A DNA stretch of 64,000 bases from Duncaniella dubosii (GCF_004803915.1 NZ_CP039396.1:3162001-3226000); one strand, 5' to 3'. Shown: positions 27,016-36,582, numbered from the stretch's first letter. Notes: a model not told the origin generated them from the letters alone. Numbers and translations are program-made.

Positions 27016-27828
27016 TTACAATAAAGCCGTCTTGACCACAAAAGTGTAATTGCGCCCCGACTCCACTCCTAAAGCCCGCGCCGAAAAATATTGATCAGGA
27101 TGGCATCTTGTGCAAATATCCTTTGTAAATGACTTTATATTACAGGACTGCACTCCTTCCTGCTCAAGCATGAGCACAACATAGCGTGGCAAATCGACAT
27201 GGGGTCGACGACCATCATCATACCTAACGACACATTCCTCCGGGAATTTCTCGGCAACCTCTTCTCCAACCTCAAAACAATCAACACATATCGAGGGGCC
27301 TATGTATGCCATAATCATTTCCGGCACAGCCCCCAATTCTTTCATGCGGCCAATGCCTTCCCTGATGATACCTCCTACAGCACCACGCCAGCCGGCATGC
27401 AAGGCCGCAACCACACCCGCAGTTTCATCCACAAGAATCACCGGAACACAATCGGCAGTCGAAACTCCGATTACCACCTTATTTAATATAGAGACTATGC
27501 CGTCGACTCCTTCAAGCGACACATCATCCACCGGCAAAGAGCTTACGGTCGCTACCTTTACGGAATGTGTCTGACGAGGCACAATAATCCTTTCGACATC
27601 CACCCCGATAGCCTCGGCCAGCCTACGCCTACAATCAGTGATATGCGAAACACTGTCGCCGGTATAATGGCAAATGTTGAAACCGCTGTATGCCGAAGCA
27701 TCACAGACATCCCCTCGCGATGTAAACATCACTTTATACGAACCAAGGTCGGCAATTACCTTCAGCCATGAGTGATTGCCGTTGCGTTCAGCAGACTGTC
27801 CTTTATATGTAAATTCTGATGATATCAT
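27016..27828 (-). CDS. pgeF: PgeF: peptidoglycan editing factor (YfiH/laccase-domain family)
   Basis: A 270-residue YfiH family protein. E. coli PgeF removes misincorporated L-Ser from muropeptide precursors; older annotation was polyphenol oxidase/laccase. The metal-site motifs are present: VPRQTHSVKV, GVSTADCVPVIL and ALHAGWRGAVGGI, with AYIGPSICVDCFEVGEEV following. The C-terminus DICTRCHPDQYFSARALG is also typical. Length is normal. It is divergent from the EamA transporter gene. Confidence 0.92.
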   Translation of the reverse strand: MISSEFTYKGQSAERNGNHSWLKVIADLGSYKVMFTSRGDVCDASAYSGFNICHYTGDSVSHITDCRRRLAEAIGVDVERIIVPRQTHSVKVATVSSLPVDDVSLEGVDGIVSILNKVVIGVSTADCVPVILVDETAGVVAALHAGWRGAVGGIIREGIGRMKELGAVPEMIMAYIGPSICVDCFEVGEEVAEKFPEECVVRYDDGRRPHVDLPRYVVLMLEQEGVQSCNIKSFTKDICTRCHPDQYFSARALGVESGRNYTFVVKTALL

Positions 27829-27965
27829 CTTTTGTCAGCAAGAATTTTGCTATCTGTAGCTTTTGTTATACTTTTGCGCCGAATTTCTCGAAACTGACGA
27901 AATTCAACCGTTTTCAACCTTGCAAAATTAGCTCAAATTTTCGGGATTAACCATACCATATATCA

Positions 27966-28886
27966 ATGAATAAGGATTTCAAACTTAAAGGGCATCTTGC
28001 CATGCTTGGTGCAAACACCACGTGGGGCATGATGGCTCCGATCGCCAAAATAGTGATGACCGCCGGAGTAATATCTCCGTTATTGCTGACTAACTTCCGC
28101 ATCATAGGCGCGGCGCTTCTTTTCTGGACAGCATCAATATTCACCAAATACGAGCATGTCCCGCTACGCGATCTTTTGCGAATGGCCGGTGCCGGAATGC
28201 TCGGAATCGTCTTCAATCAGGGGAGCTATATAACAGGCATAGGCTTCACTTCGCCCGGCGAAGCGTCAATCATCACCACAACCATGCCAATATGGGTAAT
28301 GCTGCTGGCGGCCGTGATACTTAAAGAGCCTATCACATGGAAAAAAGCCGGAGGTATAGCACTCGGAGCATCAGGAGCGCTATTGCTCGTGTTCGGCGGA
28401 GCACAGTCTGCAATGAAAGGCGACAATCCTATGCTCGGCGACCTGCTGGTCCTTACCGCCCAGCTTAGCTATGCGCTTTACCTGACTTTCTACAAAAATT
28501 TCATCAAGAAATATTCGGTATTCACGTTGATGAAATGGATGTTCACTTTCGCGAGCATAGTGATCCTCCCGATTTCAATTAAAGAATGGAACTCAACAGA
28601 CTGGAGCGCGGTGTCACATACTGAAATCGCAGGAATTGCATACGTGGTTGTCATCGCTACATTCCTCGCATACATACTTACAATGATAGGACAAAAGAAT
28701 CTGCGGCCGACATTGGTCGGAATGTACAATTATGTCCAGCCGATAATCGCATCGCTCATCGGTGTCTACCTCGGTCTTGACCGTTTTACTCCTGTCAAAG
28801 TTGTCGCAGTAGCCCTTATTTTCTCAGGTGTCTACCTTGTGACCATCAGTAAAGCTGCCAAGCATCACACTGAAGCCGCGTCTTAG
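27966..28886 (+). CDS. EamA/DMT-superfamily transporter
   Basis: A 306-residue inner-membrane protein with ten predicted membrane segments arranged as two EamA repeats. Repeat one begins LKGHLAMLGANTTWGMMAPIAK and ends with GITFTSPGEASII-type loop residues. Repeat two starts at LGDLLVLTAQLSYALYLTFYKNF and includes PTLVGMYNYVQPIIASLIGV. These proteins export metabolites or amino acids; the substrate is unknown. It stands alone between divergent pgeF and the convergent TonB-C gene. Confidence 0.9.
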   Translation: MNKDFKLKGHLAMLGANTTWGMMAPIAKIVMTAGVISPLLLTNFRIIGAALLFWTASIFTKYEHVPLRDLLRMAGAGMLGIVFNQGSYITGIGFTSPGEASIITTTMPIWVMLLAAVILKEPITWKKAGGIALGASGALLLVFGGAQSAMKGDNPMLGDLLVLTAQLSYALYLTFYKNFIKKYSVFTLMKWMFTFASIVILPISIKEWNSTDWSAVSHTEIAGIAYVVVIATFLAYILTMIGQKNLRPTLVGMYNYVQPIIASLIGVYLGLDRFTPVKVVAVALIFSGVYLVTISKAAKHHTEAAS

Positions 28887-28947
28887 AGGGCAATTAAAAC
28901 GGAGAAAAGCCAGGGAATTAATAAATCTGAGTTTAAAACCGGGAACA

Positions 28948-29391
28948 TCAGCGCCTAAAAGCAATCGGAAGAATACAATAAACAGGAACAGGAGTCTCGT
29001 CAATCATACCGGCATCCCATGTAGGCATCTTTGTGAGAATCCGGACTGCCTCGCGATCGAGTGATGCCTCGACACCTTTGATAACTGAAATATGTGAGAT
29101 AGTTCCATCCTCATTCACAACAAAGCTACAAAGGACACGTCCCTCTATGCCGTCACGATAAGCCTGCGACGGATAACGGCGCTCTCTGTTGATGAACCGA
29201 TACATTGCCCCGTCACCCCCGGGAAAACTCGGATGGACATCGACGCTTTCATATTCATAAACATCAATGGACACCTGAGTTTTAGGGGCTTCCGACATTC
29301 CGGCATCACGCTGTCGAGCTTGTGCGTCGGCAGCAGAGGCATAAGCTGCAATGAGAGGGAGGAGAATGAATCGTGTCATATTTCTAAGCAT
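28948..29391 (-). CDS. exported TonB C-terminal domain protein
   Basis: A 147-residue protein: signal peptide TRFILLPLIAAYASAADA, a short linker, then a TonB_C fold. Landmarks are VDVHPSFPGGDGAMYRFINRERRYPSQAYRDGIEGRV in outline, the strand RVLCSFVVNEDGTISHISVIKG, and LDREAVRILTKMPTWDAG. It lacks the membrane anchor and Pro-rich spacer of true TonB, so it is probably not the energy transducer itself. Such short forms are common in Bacteroidetes and of unknown role. Confidence 0.85.
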   Translation of the reverse strand: MLRNMTRFILLPLIAAYASAADAQARQRDAGMSEAPKTQVSIDVYEYESVDVHPSFPGGDGAMYRFINRERRYPSQAYRDGIEGRVLCSFVVNEDGTISHISVIKGVEASLDREAVRILTKMPTWDAGMIDETPVPVYCILPIAFRR

Positions 29392-29577
29392 AGAATAAGC
29401 TAATGTAGTGAAGCAAAATTAGCGCACAGGCGTTTGAATTGCAACTATTTTGAGATTGATTACAATTGTTTTAGCTTTATTGACATTTTAGCCCGACCGT
29501 CTCGGCACGACAATTATGGCAACACATATTATAATAATATAAGCCAATATCCGTTGTATATAAGAATAACTATAGCC

Positions 29578-30618
29578 ATGACCATATCCCGACTTCTACA
29601 CTCTACTGTCCGTCTGTCATTGCTCTCCGTTGCGTTTGGCGCTTTCAGTCCCATCGACGCATGGAGTCAGGAATCGTCGACTGCCTACAATTTCCTAAAT
29701 CTGCCATCGTCCACTCTCACCTACGGTCTGGGAGGAATAAACATCACCTCTATCGAGGACGACATCAACAGCATCGACCAGAACCCCAGCCTACTTGGTC
29801 CTGAAGTCGAGATGCAGCTTGGTGTCAACTACATGCGCTATATCGGAGAGAGCAATTTTGCCGGGGTAAAGTTCGGTCGACGCGCAGGTGAACACGGCGC
29901 GTGGATGGCCGGAGTGCAATATTTCGGCTATGGGACAATCAAGGGTGCAGATGTCAACGGCATTCTCACAGGCGACTTTTCGCCAAAGGATATGGTGCTG
30001 AGTGCCACATACTCACATGATATAAGCGATTATTGGCGTGGCGGAGCTACTCTTAAATATATTTATTCAAGCTACGATTCATATACGGCGATGGCCATAG
30101 CCACCGACCTTGGAGTCAATTATTACGACCCGGAACGAAATGTCTCATTCTCCGCCGTCATAGCCAATCTCGGCGGTCAGGTAAAACGCTTTGACAGACG
30201 TTACGACCGCCTGCCTGTTGATATCCGCCTCGGTATTTCAAAATCATTCGGGTCTCTACCTGTAATCTGGTCTGTAACTGCATGGAATCTCACCAAATGG
30301 CATCTTCCGTTCTACGATAATGGAGACGGCTCAACAAGCTCGACACCTGTGATTAAAGACAAATTCGGGTCAAATCTAATGCGCCATCTCGTCTTCGCAG
30401 CCGATTTTGTCCCAAGTGAAAAATTTCATATCGGAATAGGCTACAATTACAAGACCCGTACCGACATGTCGACCTACAAACGCAGCTTCCTTTCAGGCTT
30501 CTCAGCTTGCGCGGGACTCAACATCAGAAATTTCGGTGTCGGGATCGCACTGTCGCAGCCCCACAATGGCGCAACAACAATCATGCTCAACCTTTCAACT
30601 AAACTATATGAATTCTGA
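29578..30618 (+). CDS. porQ: PorQ: type IX secretion system outer-membrane protein
   Basis: A 346-residue PorV/PorQ-type outer-membrane beta-barrel. The start is ATG at 29578, giving a signal peptide (TISRLLHSTVRLSLLSVAFGAFSPIDAWSQ, cut after the Ser-Gln region). The mature protein begins with YNFLNLPSSTLTYGLGGINIT and repeated aromatic beta strands, ending in MLNLSTKLYEF with a terminal Phe. In type IX secretion PorQ takes part in anchoring CTD cargo at the surface. Its stop overlaps the cmk start by 11 nt, and cmk overlaps ispH, so the three form one coupled operon, as in other Bacteroidales. Confidence 0.9.
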   Translation: MTISRLLHSTVRLSLLSVAFGAFSPIDAWSQESSTAYNFLNLPSSTLTYGLGGINITSIEDDINSIDQNPSLLGPEVEMQLGVNYMRYIGESNFAGVKFGRRAGEHGAWMAGVQYFGYGTIKGADVNGILTGDFSPKDMVLSATYSHDISDYWRGGATLKYIYSSYDSYTAMAIATDLGVNYYDPERNVSFSAVIANLGGQVKRFDRRYDRLPVDIRLGISKSFGSLPVIWSVTAWNLTKWHLPFYDNGDGSTSSTPVIKDKFGSNLMRHLVFAADFVPSEKFHIGIGYNYKTRTDMSTYKRSFLSGFSACAGLNIRNFGVGIALSQPHNGATTIMLNLSTKLYEF

Positions 30619-31300
30619 TAAAATCATAATAGCCATCGACGGATATTCCTCTTCCGGAAAAAGCACAATGGCCCGCAAACTTGCAAAAACAATCGGCTAC
30701 CGATATATTGATTCTGGCGCTATGTATCGCGCCGTGACACTCTACGCCATGCGCCACGGCATCATCCGCCCCGACGGATCGGTTGATGCCGAATCGCTCG
30801 TCGACTCGCTTCCCTCAATAAACATCGACTTCCGCGTAGATGACAACGGGCAGCAGACAATGCTCAACGGCGAAATTGTCGAAAATGAAATCCGTACGCT
30901 CGAAGTATCAAACCACGTATCGCCTGTGGCCGCGATTCCTGCGGTAAGACATTCGCTTGTCAGGATGCAACGTGAAATGGGTCACACTAAAGGCATAGTA
31001 ATGGACGGACGCGACATTGGCACGGTCGTTTTCCCTGACGCAGAGATGAAAGTGTTCTGCAACGCGACTCCTGAACGTCGCGCAGAGCGCCGCTTCAAGG
31101 AGCTTACAGCAAAAGGGACATCAGTCACCTATGAAGATGTCCTCGCCAACGTAATGGAGCGCGACCACATCGACATGACACGCGAAGAAAGCCCGCTACG
31201 TTGTGCTGAAGACGCCGTCGCACTCGACAACTCCGCCATGTCAATCGACGAACAAAACGACTGGCTACTCAATCTCTACAACTCAATCACTACAAAATAG
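30608..31300 (+). CDS. cmk: Cmk: cytidylate kinase
   Basis: A 230-residue (d)CMP kinase converting CMP to CDP with ATP. The start is ATG at 30608 (NSDKIIIAIDGYSSSGKST), overlapping the porQ stop; the upstream frame extension is porQ sequence in another frame. The P-loop is GYSSSGKST. Substrate-binding segments are YIDSGAMYRAVTLYAMRHG and VMDGRDIGTVVFPDAEMKVF, followed by the lid PERRAERRFKEL. Length is normal. It ends in TAGTG, where the last G starts ispH. Confidence 0.95.
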   Translation: MNSDKIIIAIDGYSSSGKSTMARKLAKTIGYRYIDSGAMYRAVTLYAMRHGIIRPDGSVDAESLVDSLPSINIDFRVDDNGQQTMLNGEIVENEIRTLEVSNHVSPVAAIPAVRHSLVRMQREMGHTKGIVMDGRDIGTVVFPDAEMKVFCNATPERRAERRFKELTAKGTSVTYEDVLANVMERDHIDMTREESPLRCAEDAVALDNSAMSIDEQNDWLLNLYNSITTK

Positions 31301-32190
31301 TGGAAAGCAAAACACCCATAATAGAAATCGACGCCCGCTCCGGCTTTTGTCATGGAGTGGTCACGGCCATCCGCAAAGCGGAAGAAGAGCTCGAACGCAG
31401 TGACCAGCCCCTCTACTGCCTCGGTGACATCGTGCATAACAGCGACGAGGTCGAGCGTCTCGAACGCAAAGGGCTCTCGACAATAACCCACGACGACCTG
31501 CGGGAACTGTCATCATCACGTGTGCTTCTACGCGCCCATGGCGAACCGCCGTCTACCTATTCGCTTGCCCGCGAACGTGGCATTGAAATCATCGATGCGA
31601 CATGTCCTGTTGTCCTCAGGCTCCAGCAGCGCATCAAGGATGTATATGATAATTCCATACCCCGCCCACAGATTGTCATCTATGGCAAAGCCGGTCATGC
31701 CGAAGTCAACGGGCTTGTGGGACAGACAAACGGAGAAGCGATCGTCGTCGAAAATATCAGCCAGCTATCCCGTATAGACTTCTCACGCGATATTGCATTC
31801 TATTCACAGACCACAATGTCGCTGCAGGGATTTGCCGAGATGGTCGGCGAAATCAACCGCAGGATAATGCCGGGTGTTAAATTCGAGTCTTTCGACACCA
31901 TCTGCCGTCAGGTCGCCAACCGTGTAGACCATCTGCGCGACTTCGCACGCCGCCACGACGTGATCCTTTTCGTGGCAGGCGCAAAAAGCAGTAACGGAAA
32001 GGTGCTCTACAACGAATGTCGCAGTGTCAACACCCGCTCACACCTTGTGTCGAACCCATCGGACTTCTGCAGCGAATGGCTTGACGGGGCGGAAAGCATA
32101 GGCATCTGCGGTGCGACATCCACACCCCGCTGGCTCATGGAAGATGTGCGCGACACAGTCGCTGCATGTCTGGCAGAAACCGCCGGATAA
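31300..32190 (+). CDS. ispH: IspH: 4-hydroxy-3-methylbut-2-enyl diphosphate reductase
   Basis: The 296-residue Fe-S reductase of the last MEP-pathway step, making IPP and DMAPP. The start is GTG at 31300, overlapping the cmk stop by one base, so expression depends on coupling. The three cluster cysteines lie in RSGFCHGVVTAI (Cys17), IDATCPVVLRLQ and GICGATSTPRWLM. The substrate His residues are in LGDIVHNSDEV and YGKAGHAEVNGL. Length is normal. A 3'-5' exonuclease gene follows after 62 nt. Confidence 0.95.
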   Translation: MESKTPIIEIDARSGFCHGVVTAIRKAEEELERSDQPLYCLGDIVHNSDEVERLERKGLSTITHDDLRELSSSRVLLRAHGEPPSTYSLARERGIEIIDATCPVVLRLQQRIKDVYDNSIPRPQIVIYGKAGHAEVNGLVGQTNGEAIVVENISQLSRIDFSRDIAFYSQTTMSLQGFAEMVGEINRRIMPGVKFESFDTICRQVANRVDHLRDFARRHDVILFVAGAKSSNGKVLYNECRSVNTRSHLVSNPSDFCSEWLDGAESIGICGATSTPRWLMEDVRDTVAACLAETAG

Positions 32191-32252
32191 CAGACCAAAG
32201 GGCAAAATGCCAACGCTCCATAAACAAGAATCTACAATCGAATATATCCCAC

Positions 32253-32753
32253 ATGGAAAATTTCGTAGCCATCGACGTTGAGACTGCAAACTCAGAGCCA
32301 ACTTCAATCTGTGCCATCGGAGCAGTCAAAGTCATTGACGGATGTATCGTCGACAGGTTTTACGAACTTGTAAAACCGGAACCGGAATACTATTTCCGGC
32401 ATTTCACACTAAATATCCACGGAATCGGGCGCAAGGACACAGAAAATGCGAGAGTGTTCAGCGAAGTATGGCGCGATGTCGACCGTCTTATCGGGAAACT
32501 GCCTCTCGTAGCACACAATAAAGCATTCGACGAGCGTTGTATACGTGCCGCTCACCGGGCTTATGGTATGGATTATCCCGGCTACCCTTTCCTTTGCACC
32601 TATCAGACGGCACGCCGTAAATTCCCGAAGACACTCCTGTCGTCATATTCACTGCCATATGTCTGCGAATTTCTTGGCATTCCGTTCAACAATCACCACG
32701 ACGCACTCGCCGATGCCGAAGGGTGCGCCAAAATCGCGATGACCATCCTATGA
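32253..32753 (+). CDS. DnaQ-like 3'-5' exonuclease
   Basis: A 166-residue DEDDh exonuclease domain. The start is ATG at 32253 (ENFVAIDVETANSEPTS), because the preceding frame has no domain. Exo I is AIDVETA with Asp and Glu. Exo II contains HNKAFDERCI, and Exo III is HHDALADAEGCAKIA with the catalytic His and Asp. It lacks a polymerase or BRCT domain, so it is a stand-alone epsilon-like nuclease for repair or RNA/DNA end trimming; the substrate is not evident. It overlaps the next lipoprotein gene by 4 nt (ATGA). Confidence 0.9.
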   Translation: MENFVAIDVETANSEPTSICAIGAVKVIDGCIVDRFYELVKPEPEYYFRHFTLNIHGIGRKDTENARVFSEVWRDVDRLIGKLPLVAHNKAFDERCIRAAHRAYGMDYPGYPFLCTYQTARRKFPKTLLSSYSLPYVCEFLGIPFNNHHDALADAEGCAKIAMTIL

Positions 32754-33100
32754 AATTATTAAAATCCATTACCATAGGCATCTCCCCTCTCCTCGCCATG
32801 TCATTTTCGATAGCCATCCTGCTATCGTCGTGCGCCGGGGCTGACAATAGGAAGTCCACTCGAAAAGTATCGACAAAAGTCCATGACCGCAAAGCCTACG
32901 CCCTCGGAGAAGAGCATGCTGCAAATCTGCTCAAATCAGCGGACGATGAAGACAGCGTGCAGGAAGGTCTGCTGGACATACGCGCCAGAATAAGCAACAT
33001 CGAGTCCAATCTCGGACGGCAGTCAGCTGCGGACTACGAACGTGGATTCACTGACTATGTCCGCAAGAATTGCGACTCGCTCGCAAGGATTATTTTTTAA
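32750..33100 (+). CDS. small predicted lipoprotein
   Basis: A 116-residue protein with a lipoprotein signal: MKLLKSITIGISPLLAMSF, then AILLSSC with the lipid-acceptor Cys. The mature part is charged and helical (EEHAANLLKSADDEDSVQEGLLDIRARISNIESNL), probably a short coiled coil, ending KNCDSLARIIF. The ATG at 32750 overlaps the exonuclease stop, indicating coupling. I do not recognise a domain. Compact lipoproteins of this sort are frequent in Bacteroidales; function unknown. Confidence 0.75.
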   Translation: MKLLKSITIGISPLLAMSFSIAILLSSCAGADNRKSTRKVSTKVHDRKAYALGEEHAANLLKSADDEDSVQEGLLDIRARISNIESNLGRQSAADYERGFTDYVRKNCDSLARIIF

Positions 33101-33128
33101 GTATTTTCGGTAAATTTAACAATAGGCT

Positions 33129-33160
33129 TTTGCACTTTCTTGCGGAAATTCCTATTTTTG
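33129..33160 (+). promoter_or_regulatory. promoter of thrC
   Basis: TTTG (33129-33132), a 20-nt spacer and TATTTTTG (33153-33160), 27 nt before the thrC ATG. A consensus Bacteroidetes promoter with a very short leader. Confidence 0.8.
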
Positions 33161-33187
33161 CTTGACCCTATTTCACACAATAATCCC

Positions 33188-34501
33188 ATGCAATTCTATA
33201 GCACAAACGGACAGAGCCCACATGCTTCGCTCGAAGAAGCGGTGATGACCGGGCTCGCACCCGACGGAGGGCTTTACATGCCTGAGAGAATCCCGGTCAT
33301 ACCGCGTGCTTTTTTCAACAATATAGGCGAAATGTCAGTCAGTGACATCGCATACATAGTGGCAACTACAGTCCTCGGCGATATAATCGACGCATCTGAG
33401 CTGAAACAGATTGTCTTTGACACTTTTTCATTCGAAATTCCGCTCCACAGGATTGATTCCGACATCTACGCGCTCGAACTTTTCCACGGGCCGACACTCG
33501 CATTCAAGGATGTCGGCGCACGCTTTCTCGCACGCATCATCAGCCACTTCTCCCATCCGGGGAGCAAGGCTGTCAACGTTCTTGTCGCGACATCAGGCGA
33601 TTCGGGAGGAGCGGTAGCCGCCGGTTTCCATAAAGTCCCGGGAGTCAATGTATTCGTCCTGTATCCAGAACGAGGGCTCACCGCAGTCCAGCGTCATCAG
33701 TTCACATCGCTCGGCGACAACGTATATCCGATTGAAATCATGGGTACTTTCGATGACTGTCAACGCTTGGTAAAGGAGGCTTTCGTCGACAAGCTGCTGC
33801 GCGAGGAAATGCACATCACTTCGGCTAACTCAATCAACGTATGCCGTCTTCTACCACAGATGTTCTATTATTATTATGGTTACAGCCAGCTGCTCAGAAA
33901 CGAGGACGTCGCACCAGCCGACGGAGCTGTTATTTCTGTCCCATGCGGTAATCTTGGCAATCTTACCGCAGGCTTGCTTGCTATGAGAATGGGGCTTCCG
34001 GTCAAAAGGTTCGTAGTCGCCAACAATATCAACGATTCTTTCACCAGATACCTTGCGGGAGAGGATTTTGAACCTAAAAAGCCGCAGCGGACCGTAGCAT
34101 GTGCGATGGATGTGGGCAACCCCTCGAATTTTTCACGCATACTTGACCTCTATAATGGAGACAGAGACTCAATCAGCCGAGACATGAAGGGATATGCACT
34201 TTCAGATGAGAAAATAATCTCAGCAATGAAAGATGTCTATTCTCGCCACGGCTATCTGATGGATCCTCATGGAGCAACCGCCTATGAGGCACTGCGCGAA
34301 AATCTTGCTCCCGGCGAAAAAGGTATTTTCCTTGCGACCGCCCATCCGTCAAAATTCCCTGAGGCGGTCAGAAGAGCAACAGGCACAGCGCCCCAAAGCA
34401 TAATTGCTGCCACGACAGGCAATCCGGATATTCACCACGACACTCCACGGATAACCCCGTCGCTTCTTGCACTGAAAAAAGTTCTGCTTTCTGCCTTATA
34501 A
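33188..34501 (+). CDS. thrC: ThrC: threonine synthase
   Basis: A 437-residue PLP enzyme converting O-phosphohomoserine to threonine. The start is ATG at 33188 (QFYSTNGQSPHASLEEAVMTG), the canonical N-terminus. PLP-Lys107 lies in GPTLAFKDVGARF. VATSGDSGGAVAAGF binds the cofactor phosphate, and SVPCGNLGNLTAG and TAHPSKFPEAV are further family marks. Length is typical of the short Bacteroidetes form. Other threonine genes are not adjacent, so it is a separate unit with its own promoter. Confidence 0.95.
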   Translation: MQFYSTNGQSPHASLEEAVMTGLAPDGGLYMPERIPVIPRAFFNNIGEMSVSDIAYIVATTVLGDIIDASELKQIVFDTFSFEIPLHRIDSDIYALELFHGPTLAFKDVGARFLARIISHFSHPGSKAVNVLVATSGDSGGAVAAGFHKVPGVNVFVLYPERGLTAVQRHQFTSLGDNVYPIEIMGTFDDCQRLVKEAFVDKLLREEMHITSANSINVCRLLPQMFYYYYGYSQLLRNEDVAPADGAVISVPCGNLGNLTAGLLAMRMGLPVKRFVVANNINDSFTRYLAGEDFEPKKPQRTVACAMDVGNPSNFSRILDLYNGDRDSISRDMKGYALSDEKIISAMKDVYSRHGYLMDPHGATAYEALRENLAPGEKGIFLATAHPSKFPEAVRRATGTAPQSIIAATTGNPDIHHDTPRITPSLLALKKVLLSAL

Positions 34502-34599
34502 AATCAATTCTTTTTGTAAATTTGCATTACGGCTTGCTACGCAAGTCGCAATGCGGAGACAGCCGCCTGCTTCATACAACCCTTAAAACTTGACCAACA

Positions 34600-34965
34600 A
34601 TGGCTTCAAACAAACGTCTTCTCAAAAAAGAAATACGCATAATCTGCGGAGCGCTCGCAGGCGAATGCGTAGTAGCAAAACTTTCGATTCCCGGCATAGA
34701 CCGTGAAAAACTCAACGAAATTATCTATGAGCTTGCGGATCTTCAGGAGAATGCTCTACGCCGCATAAGCATATCTTTCCCTCAGTCGGCTAAATCATTT
34801 TCTAACGGACATGAGTACCGCAAGGCGCGTTCAGCTTATTTCCATGCTGCATTCTCGAAGCTCAAAGCCGAATTCAATACCCATGTCGATGCCATAATCA
34901 AGAATATGAACGCTGTCCTGCCTCAAGAGCAGAAAGATGCCAATGTAGCAGCTTTAAAAGCATAA
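34600..34965 (+). CDS. conserved Bacteroidales protein of unknown function, helical
   Basis: A 121-residue protein that is mostly alpha-helical, basic at the N-terminus (SNKRLLKKEIRIICGALAGEC) and without signal peptide or membrane segment. Helices such as DREKLNEIIYELADLQENALRRI and FSKLKAEFNTHVDAIIKNMNAVL suggest a small helical bundle. I do not recognise the family. A -7 like TAAATTTG at 34517-34524 lies upstream. It may be co-transcribed with the acyltransferase gene 34 nt downstream. Confidence 0.75.
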   Translation: MASNKRLLKKEIRIICGALAGECVVAKLSIPGIDREKLNEIIYELADLQENALRRISISFPQSAKSFSNGHEYRKARSAYFHAAFSKLKAEFNTHVDAIIKNMNAVLPQEQKDANVAALKA

Positions 34966-34999
34966 CATAAATATATAACCTACCGTATATTCCAAGCCG

Positions 35000-35539
35000 A
35001 TGTCCCTGAGCAAAACCATATTGCGATTGTTTGGATGGAAAGTCATCTGCACTGTCCCCGATTATCCCAAAAGTATAATCTGTGTAGCTCCCCATACATC
35101 CAACTGGGACTTCGTGCTCGGGAAGTTAGCTTATTGGTCTCTCGGACGTCAGGCCGGATTCCTTATCAAAGAGACATGGTTTTTCTTTCCGATGAACCTT
35201 CTCTTCAAGGCACTCGGAGGCATTCCCGTCCCGCGAAAACGGCGTGGTTCCTCTCTTACAGAGGCTCTGATCAACAGATTCCGCAGCAGCGATAAAATGT
35301 CGGTGGCAATTACCCCTGAAGGTACAAGATCGCGCGTTTCCGAATGGCACACAGGATTCCTACGTATAGCCTATGGTGCAGATGTCCCGATTGTTCTCGG
35401 AGCTATTCAGGCAAGCGACAAGACCATCCATCTGGAAAAGACATATCACCCGACAGGTGACCTTGAAGCCGATATGGCTGCTATAAAAAACTATTATCGA
35501 GATTTCACAGGCATAAAGCCCGAAAACTTTGCCGTTTGA
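35000..35539 (+). CDS. PlsC-like 1-acyl-glycerol-3-phosphate acyltransferase
   Basis: A 179-residue PlsC-fold acyltransferase. The catalytic HX4D motif is HTSNWD in ICVAPHTSNWDFVLGKLAY. The acyl-acceptor motif is ITPEGTRSRVSEWHTGF, and GGIPVPRKRR provides block III. It is short and has only weak hydrophobic N-terminal character, like many lysophosphatidic-acid or lysophospholipid acyltransferases of Bacteroidetes. Exact substrate is uncertain: it may add acyl chains to phospholipid or ornithine/serine lipids. Confidence 0.88.
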   Translation: MSLSKTILRLFGWKVICTVPDYPKSIICVAPHTSNWDFVLGKLAYWSLGRQAGFLIKETWFFFPMNLLFKALGGIPVPRKRRGSSLTEALINRFRSSDKMSVAITPEGTRSRVSEWHTGFLRIAYGADVPIVLGAIQASDKTIHLEKTYHPTGDLEADMAAIKNYYRDFTGIKPENFAV

Positions 35540-35602
35540 TGCGATAATACATAGTCACAACAACCAATAATTCACTCTTAACTACTGCCGGTCATCATTA
35601 AA

Positions 35603-36400
35603 ATGAAAATCTGTGCAATTCCATTTGACATAGCTTATGCCGATGTCGAGAACAACCTGATATCAGTTGCCCATCAGCTCAATCAGGTCGAACTAGACAC
35701 CGATATAGCAGTGCTGCCTGAATTGTTTACCACAGCTTTTATTCCTGATGAAAAAACCGTTACAGAAAAAGCTGAACCCGTTGACGGCCACACCGTCGAT
35801 ACCCTCAGACGCTGGGCGCAATATTTCGGATTCGCAATCGCCGGAAGCTTCCTTGCAACCGACGGAAAAGGACAATATTTCAACCGCGCGTTTTTTGTAG
35901 AACCGATGGGCGACATTACATTTTCAGACAAGCGGCATCTTTTCCCACTCTCATCTGAAAACACAGTCTACACCCCCGGACATGCACTGCCCCCTACCAT
36001 CCGATTCCGCGGATGGAACATAAAGATTGTCGTCTGCTACGACCTGCGCTTCCCCGTGTGGACGCGCAATCAACCCGACAACCTCTACGACCTGCTAATT
36101 GTACCATCCAACTGGCCGATTTCACGCGTCAAGCCCTACAAAACCCTCCTGAGCGCACGCGCAATCGAAAATCAGATATATACCATAGGTTGCAATCGCA
36201 CAGGAGTTGACAAATATGGCGATTACACCACCGGCATGTCTTCAATTTTCGACAACCTTGGCGAGGATATAAAGGAAACCCGTCGCAACGGCCACATCTA
36301 TGCACTGCTCGACCTCACAAACCTCAAGGAAGGACGCGAACGCTTCCCTGCATATCGCTCCTCTGACCATTTCTCTATTGACCTGACACCGGCTCGCTGA
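35603..36400 (+). CDS. nitrilase-family omega-amidase (YafV-like)
   Basis: A 265-residue carbon-nitrogen hydrolase. The catalytic triad Glu-Lys-Cys is visible: Glu in VLPELFTTAF, Lys in FSDKRHLFPL, and Cys in IVVCYDLRFPVWTRN. The residues LIVPSNWP follow as expected. The match is closest to the YafV/Nit2-type omega-amidases, which hydrolyse 2-oxoglutaramate or 2-oxosuccinamate from transaminase side reactions. Length fits. It is the last gene of the rightward group, 63 nt after the acyltransferase. Confidence 0.9.
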   Translation: MKICAIPFDIAYADVENNLISVAHQLNQVELDTDIAVLPELFTTAFIPDEKTVTEKAEPVDGHTVDTLRRWAQYFGFAIAGSFLATDGKGQYFNRAFFVEPMGDITFSDKRHLFPLSSENTVYTPGHALPPTIRFRGWNIKIVVCYDLRFPVWTRNQPDNLYDLLIVPSNWPISRVKPYKTLLSARAIENQIYTIGCNRTGVDKYGDYTTGMSSIFDNLGEDIKETRRNGHIYALLDLTNLKEGRERFPAYRSSDHFSIDLTPAR

Positions 36401-36582
36401 CACAGGCACCGGCTATCCGATTACCGCCTACCTATACGCAACATCATTTCTCCCCGATCCTCATTCCATCTCTAAGGCGCAACCCAATCCTACATAACTG
36501 AACCGAACCTTTTCTTTCTACCGTGGCGTTATTTTTTATATTTTATAAAATTTAACACTTTTATCGTAAACCTTTTACGCCC

